A stretch of 64,000 nt of DNA from NCBI RefSeq assembly GCF_004011805.1, contig NZ_RCHJ01000004.1:496001-560000 (forward strand), read 5' to 3'. The translations under genes were made by a program, and so were the position numbers. This document shows, one piece after another, positions 62,049-64,000 of this stretch. Under the pieces are notes generated by a model, which worked only from the letters and a program-made list of their open reading frames with translations, was not told where the DNA came from and made no database searches. The DNA is from Piscinibacter defluvii. GTDB lineage: Bacteria > Pseudomonadota > Gammaproteobacteria > Burkholderiales > Burkholderiaceae_C. The number at the start of each line of letters is the position of its first letter. Position 1 is the stretch's first letter.

Positions 62049-63464
62049 ATGAACGCACCGACCGATCTGCCCTGGCGCAGCAACGCCCGCGCGGTGCCCG
62101 GCGCGATGCTGGAGGCCCTGCGGGCACGTTTCGGCGAGCGGTTGTCCACGGCGGCTGCGGTGCGCGAGCAGCATGGCCGCGACGAGAGCCCTTTCCCGGT
62201 CACGCCCCCCGATGCGGTCGTGTTCTGCGAGAGCACCGACGAGGTGGCCGCGGTGGTACGGCTCGCGAACGACCATGCGGTGCCGGTGATTCCCTACGGC
62301 GTCGGCAGTTCGCTCGAGGGACACCTGCTGGCCATCGAGGGCGGCATCAGCGTCGACCTGTCGCGCATGACACGCATCGTGCGGCTGAACCCCGAGGACC
62401 TGACCGTCACGGTCGAGGCCGGCGTCACGCGCGAGCAGCTCAATCGCGAGATCCGCGACCAGGGCCTGTTCTTCCCGATCGACCCCGGTGCCAATGCCAC
62501 CCTCGGCGGCATGGCCGCCACCCGGGCCAGCGGCACGAACGCGGTGCGCTACGGCACGATGCGCGAGAACGTGCTCGGGCTTACCGTGGTCACGGCCCGC
62601 GGCGAGGTGGTGCGCACCGGCACGCGCGCGAAGAAGTCCTCCGCCGGCTACGACATGACGCGCCTGTTCGTCGGCAGCGAAGGCACGCTCGGCGTGATGA
62701 CCGAGGTCACGCTCAAGCTCTACCCGCTGCCCGAGGCGGTGAGCGCGGCGATCTGCCACTTCCGCGACATCGGCGACGCGGTGCGTGCGACGATCCAGAC
62801 CATCCAGATGGGCGTGCCGATCGCCCGCTGCGAGCTGCTCGACGTGAACGCCGTGCGTGCGGTCAACGCGCACAGCAAGCTGGGCCTGCGCGAGGCGCCG
62901 ATGCTGCTGATGGAGTTCCACGGCAGCGACGCGAGCGTCAAGGAGCAGGCCGAGACCGTGCAGGCCATCGCCAGCGAGCTCGGCGGCGAGAACTTCGAAT
63001 GGGCCAGCACGCCCGAGGAGCGCACGCGGCTGTGGACCGCGCGGCACAAGGCCTATTTCGCCGGCATGGCGATGAACCCGGGCTGCCGCACCGTGACCAC
63101 CGACACCTGCGTGCCGATCTCGCGCCTGGCCGAGATCATCGAGGCCTCGGTGCGCGAGGCGGACGAATCGCGCCTGCCGTACTACATCGTCGGCCATGTC
63201 GGTGACGGCAACTTCCACCTCGCCTACCTCGTCAAGGACGGCGACGCGCCGCAGCGCGCGCTGGCCGAGCAGCTCAGCCTGCAGATGGTGCAGCGGGCGA
63301 TTGCGTTCGAAGGCACCTGCACCGGCGAACACGGCATCGGCCTGCACAAGATGGCCTTCCTGCCCCAGGAGGCCGGCGAAGGCACGGTCGAACTGATGCG
63401 TCAGGTCAAGCGCGCGCTCGACCCGAAGAACATCATGAACCCGGGAAAGATCTTCAGCCTGTAG
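62049..63464 (+). CDS. FAD-linked oxidase, D-lactate/glycolate dehydrogenase-like
   Basis: A 471-residue FAD_binding_4 oxidase. VPVIPYGVGSSLEGHLLAIEGGISVDLS and the GGMAATRASGTNAVRYG block bind FAD; the C-terminal domain ends in GTCTGEHGIGLHKM and DPKNIMNPGKIF. It belongs to the D-lactate dehydrogenase (cytochrome) and GlcD group, oxidising a 2-hydroxy acid. No glcE or glcF is seen next to it, so D-lactate dehydrogenase is the more likely role. GGAG precedes ATG 62049; a possible -10 TAGAAT lies at 62015. Confidence 0.88.
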   Translation: MNAPTDLPWRSNARAVPGAMLEALRARFGERLSTAAAVREQHGRDESPFPVTPPDAVVFCESTDEVAAVVRLANDHAVPVIPYGVGSSLEGHLLAIEGGISVDLSRMTRIVRLNPEDLTVTVEAGVTREQLNREIRDQGLFFPIDPGANATLGGMAATRASGTNAVRYGTMRENVLGLTVVTARGEVVRTGTRAKKSSAGYDMTRLFVGSEGTLGVMTEVTLKLYPLPEAVSAAICHFRDIGDAVRATIQTIQMGVPIARCELLDVNAVRAVNAHSKLGLREAPMLLMEFHGSDASVKEQAETVQAIASELGGENFEWASTPEERTRLWTARHKAYFAGMAMNPGCRTVTTDTCVPISRLAEIIEASVREADESRLPYYIVGHVGDGNFHLAYLVKDGDAPQRALAEQLSLQMVQRAIAFEGTCTGEHGIGLHKMAFLPQEAGEGTVELMRQVKRALDPKNIMNPGKIFSL

Positions 63465-63473
63465 ATCCGGCCG

Positions 63474-64000
63474 TCAACGGTTGTGCGCCGGCGCCGGCAC
63501 CGACCAGTGCTTGGTCACCGCGCCGGACGAATCCACGCTGTCGAGCTGCACGCCGAAGCCCCACAGCCGCGCCACGTGCTTGAGCACCTCCTGCGCGGTG
63601 TCGTGAAGCGGCCGGTTGTTGTGCTGCGTGTGACGCAGCGTGAGTGACCGGTCGCCGCGCAGGTTGACGCTCCACACCTGGATGTTCGGCTCGCGGCTGC
63701 CCAGGTCGTACTGGTGCGACAGCGCCTCGCGTACCGCGCGGTAGCCCGCCTCGTCGTGGATGGCCGAGACCTCCAGCTCCGACTCCTTCTCGTCGTCGAC
63801 GATCGAGAACAGGCGGAACTCGCGCATCAGCTGCGGCGACAGGTACTGCCCGATGAAGCTCTCGTCCTTGAAGTTGCGCATCGCGTGGTCGAGCGTCTCG
63901 AGCCAGTCGCTGCCGGCGATCGCCGGGAACCAGTGCCGGTCCTCGTCGGTCGGCTTCTCGCAGATGCGCTTGATGTCGGTGTACATCGCGAAGCCGAGCG
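63474..64000 (-). CDS. SpoVR family protein, partial (right edge)
   Basis: The C-terminal 175 residues of a SpoVR-like protein; the frame is open to base 64000, with LGFAMYTDIKRICEKPTDED at the edge, a segment that is internal in the family. FIGQYLSPQLMREFRLFSIVDDEKE and RSLTLRHTQHNNRPL also match. SpoVR-type YcgB proteins work with YeaH and YeaG kinase in stress responses. The N-terminus is outside the window. Confidence 0.9.
   Translation of the reverse strand, partial: LGFAMYTDIKRICEKPTDEDRHWFPAIAGSDWLETLDHAMRNFKDESFIGQYLSPQLMREFRLFSIVDDEKESELEVSAIHDEAGYRAVREALSHQYDLGSREPNIQVWSVNLRGDRSLTLRHTQHNNRPLHDTAQEVLKHVARLWGFGVQLDSVDSSGAVTKHWSVPAPAHNR

Overview
The window is very GC-rich, densely packed and has almost no AT-rich intergenic DNA. 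Its gene families and gene orders (pilT-pilU next to yggS, rsmI/yraN/diaA/BON-lipoprotein block, Phe/Tyr-type aroG, PutA with a divergent Lrp regulator) point to a betaproteobacterium of the order Burkholderiales, probably from the Rubrivivax/Leptothrix/Piscinibacter side. No rRNA, tRNA, insertion sequence, prophage or CRISPR array was recognised, and no gene-free stretch longer than 300 bases exists.

Bases 1-22372 are a large aryl-polyene (xanthomonadin-like) pigment gene cluster, cut by the left edge. The plus-strand arm (1-14055) holds an acyl-activating enzyme fused to a dehydratase, an acyltransferase, a LolA-like carrier, an MMPL exporter, a polysaccharide deacetylase homologue, a methyltransferase, two ketosynthase/chain-length-factor pairs, a stand-alone dehydratase, a ketoreductase, a lipoprotein and a flavin-dependent halogenase. 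The minus-strand arm (14059-19968) holds a cation/proton antiporter, a family 2 glycosyltransferase, a phosphate acyltransferase, a MipA/OmpV-like porin, a chorismatase that should supply the hydroxybenzoate starter, and a second halogenase. A PAP2 phosphatase, an acyl carrier protein and a third ketosynthase close it. The second ketosynthase has an in-frame amber codon in its N-terminal strand.

Bases 22369-26991 are mostly housekeeping genes: a DNA glycosylase, release factor 3 and UbiA, with an MbcA/RES toxin-antitoxin pair inserted between prfC and ubiA.

Bases 27118-43251 form one long plus-strand operon for uptake and breakdown of biuret-type compounds: allophanate hydrolase AtzF, the AtzG/AtzE carboxybiuret amidase, AtzH, biuret hydrolase BiuH, a second BiuH-like cysteine hydrolase (candidate triuret hydrolase), two complete ABC importers (one nucleoside/BMP type, one dipeptide type) and a terminal GntR regulator. 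A 24-bp palindrome over the first gene's promoter is the likely operator. No cyanuric acid hydrolase is present.

Bases 43297-64000 carry core genes: a diguanylate cyclase, a LysM protein, a cyclic-nucleotide sensor, proline metabolism (proC, putA, Lrp regulator), the twitching motility ATPases PilT and PilU, a dehydrogenase, a BON lipoprotein, DiaA, YraN, RsmI, TldD, a DAHP synthase preceded by a Tyr/Phe-rich leader peptide and attenuator, an EF-hand protein, a cobalamin adenosyltransferase, an FAD-linked oxidase and the start-truncated end of a SpoVR gene.
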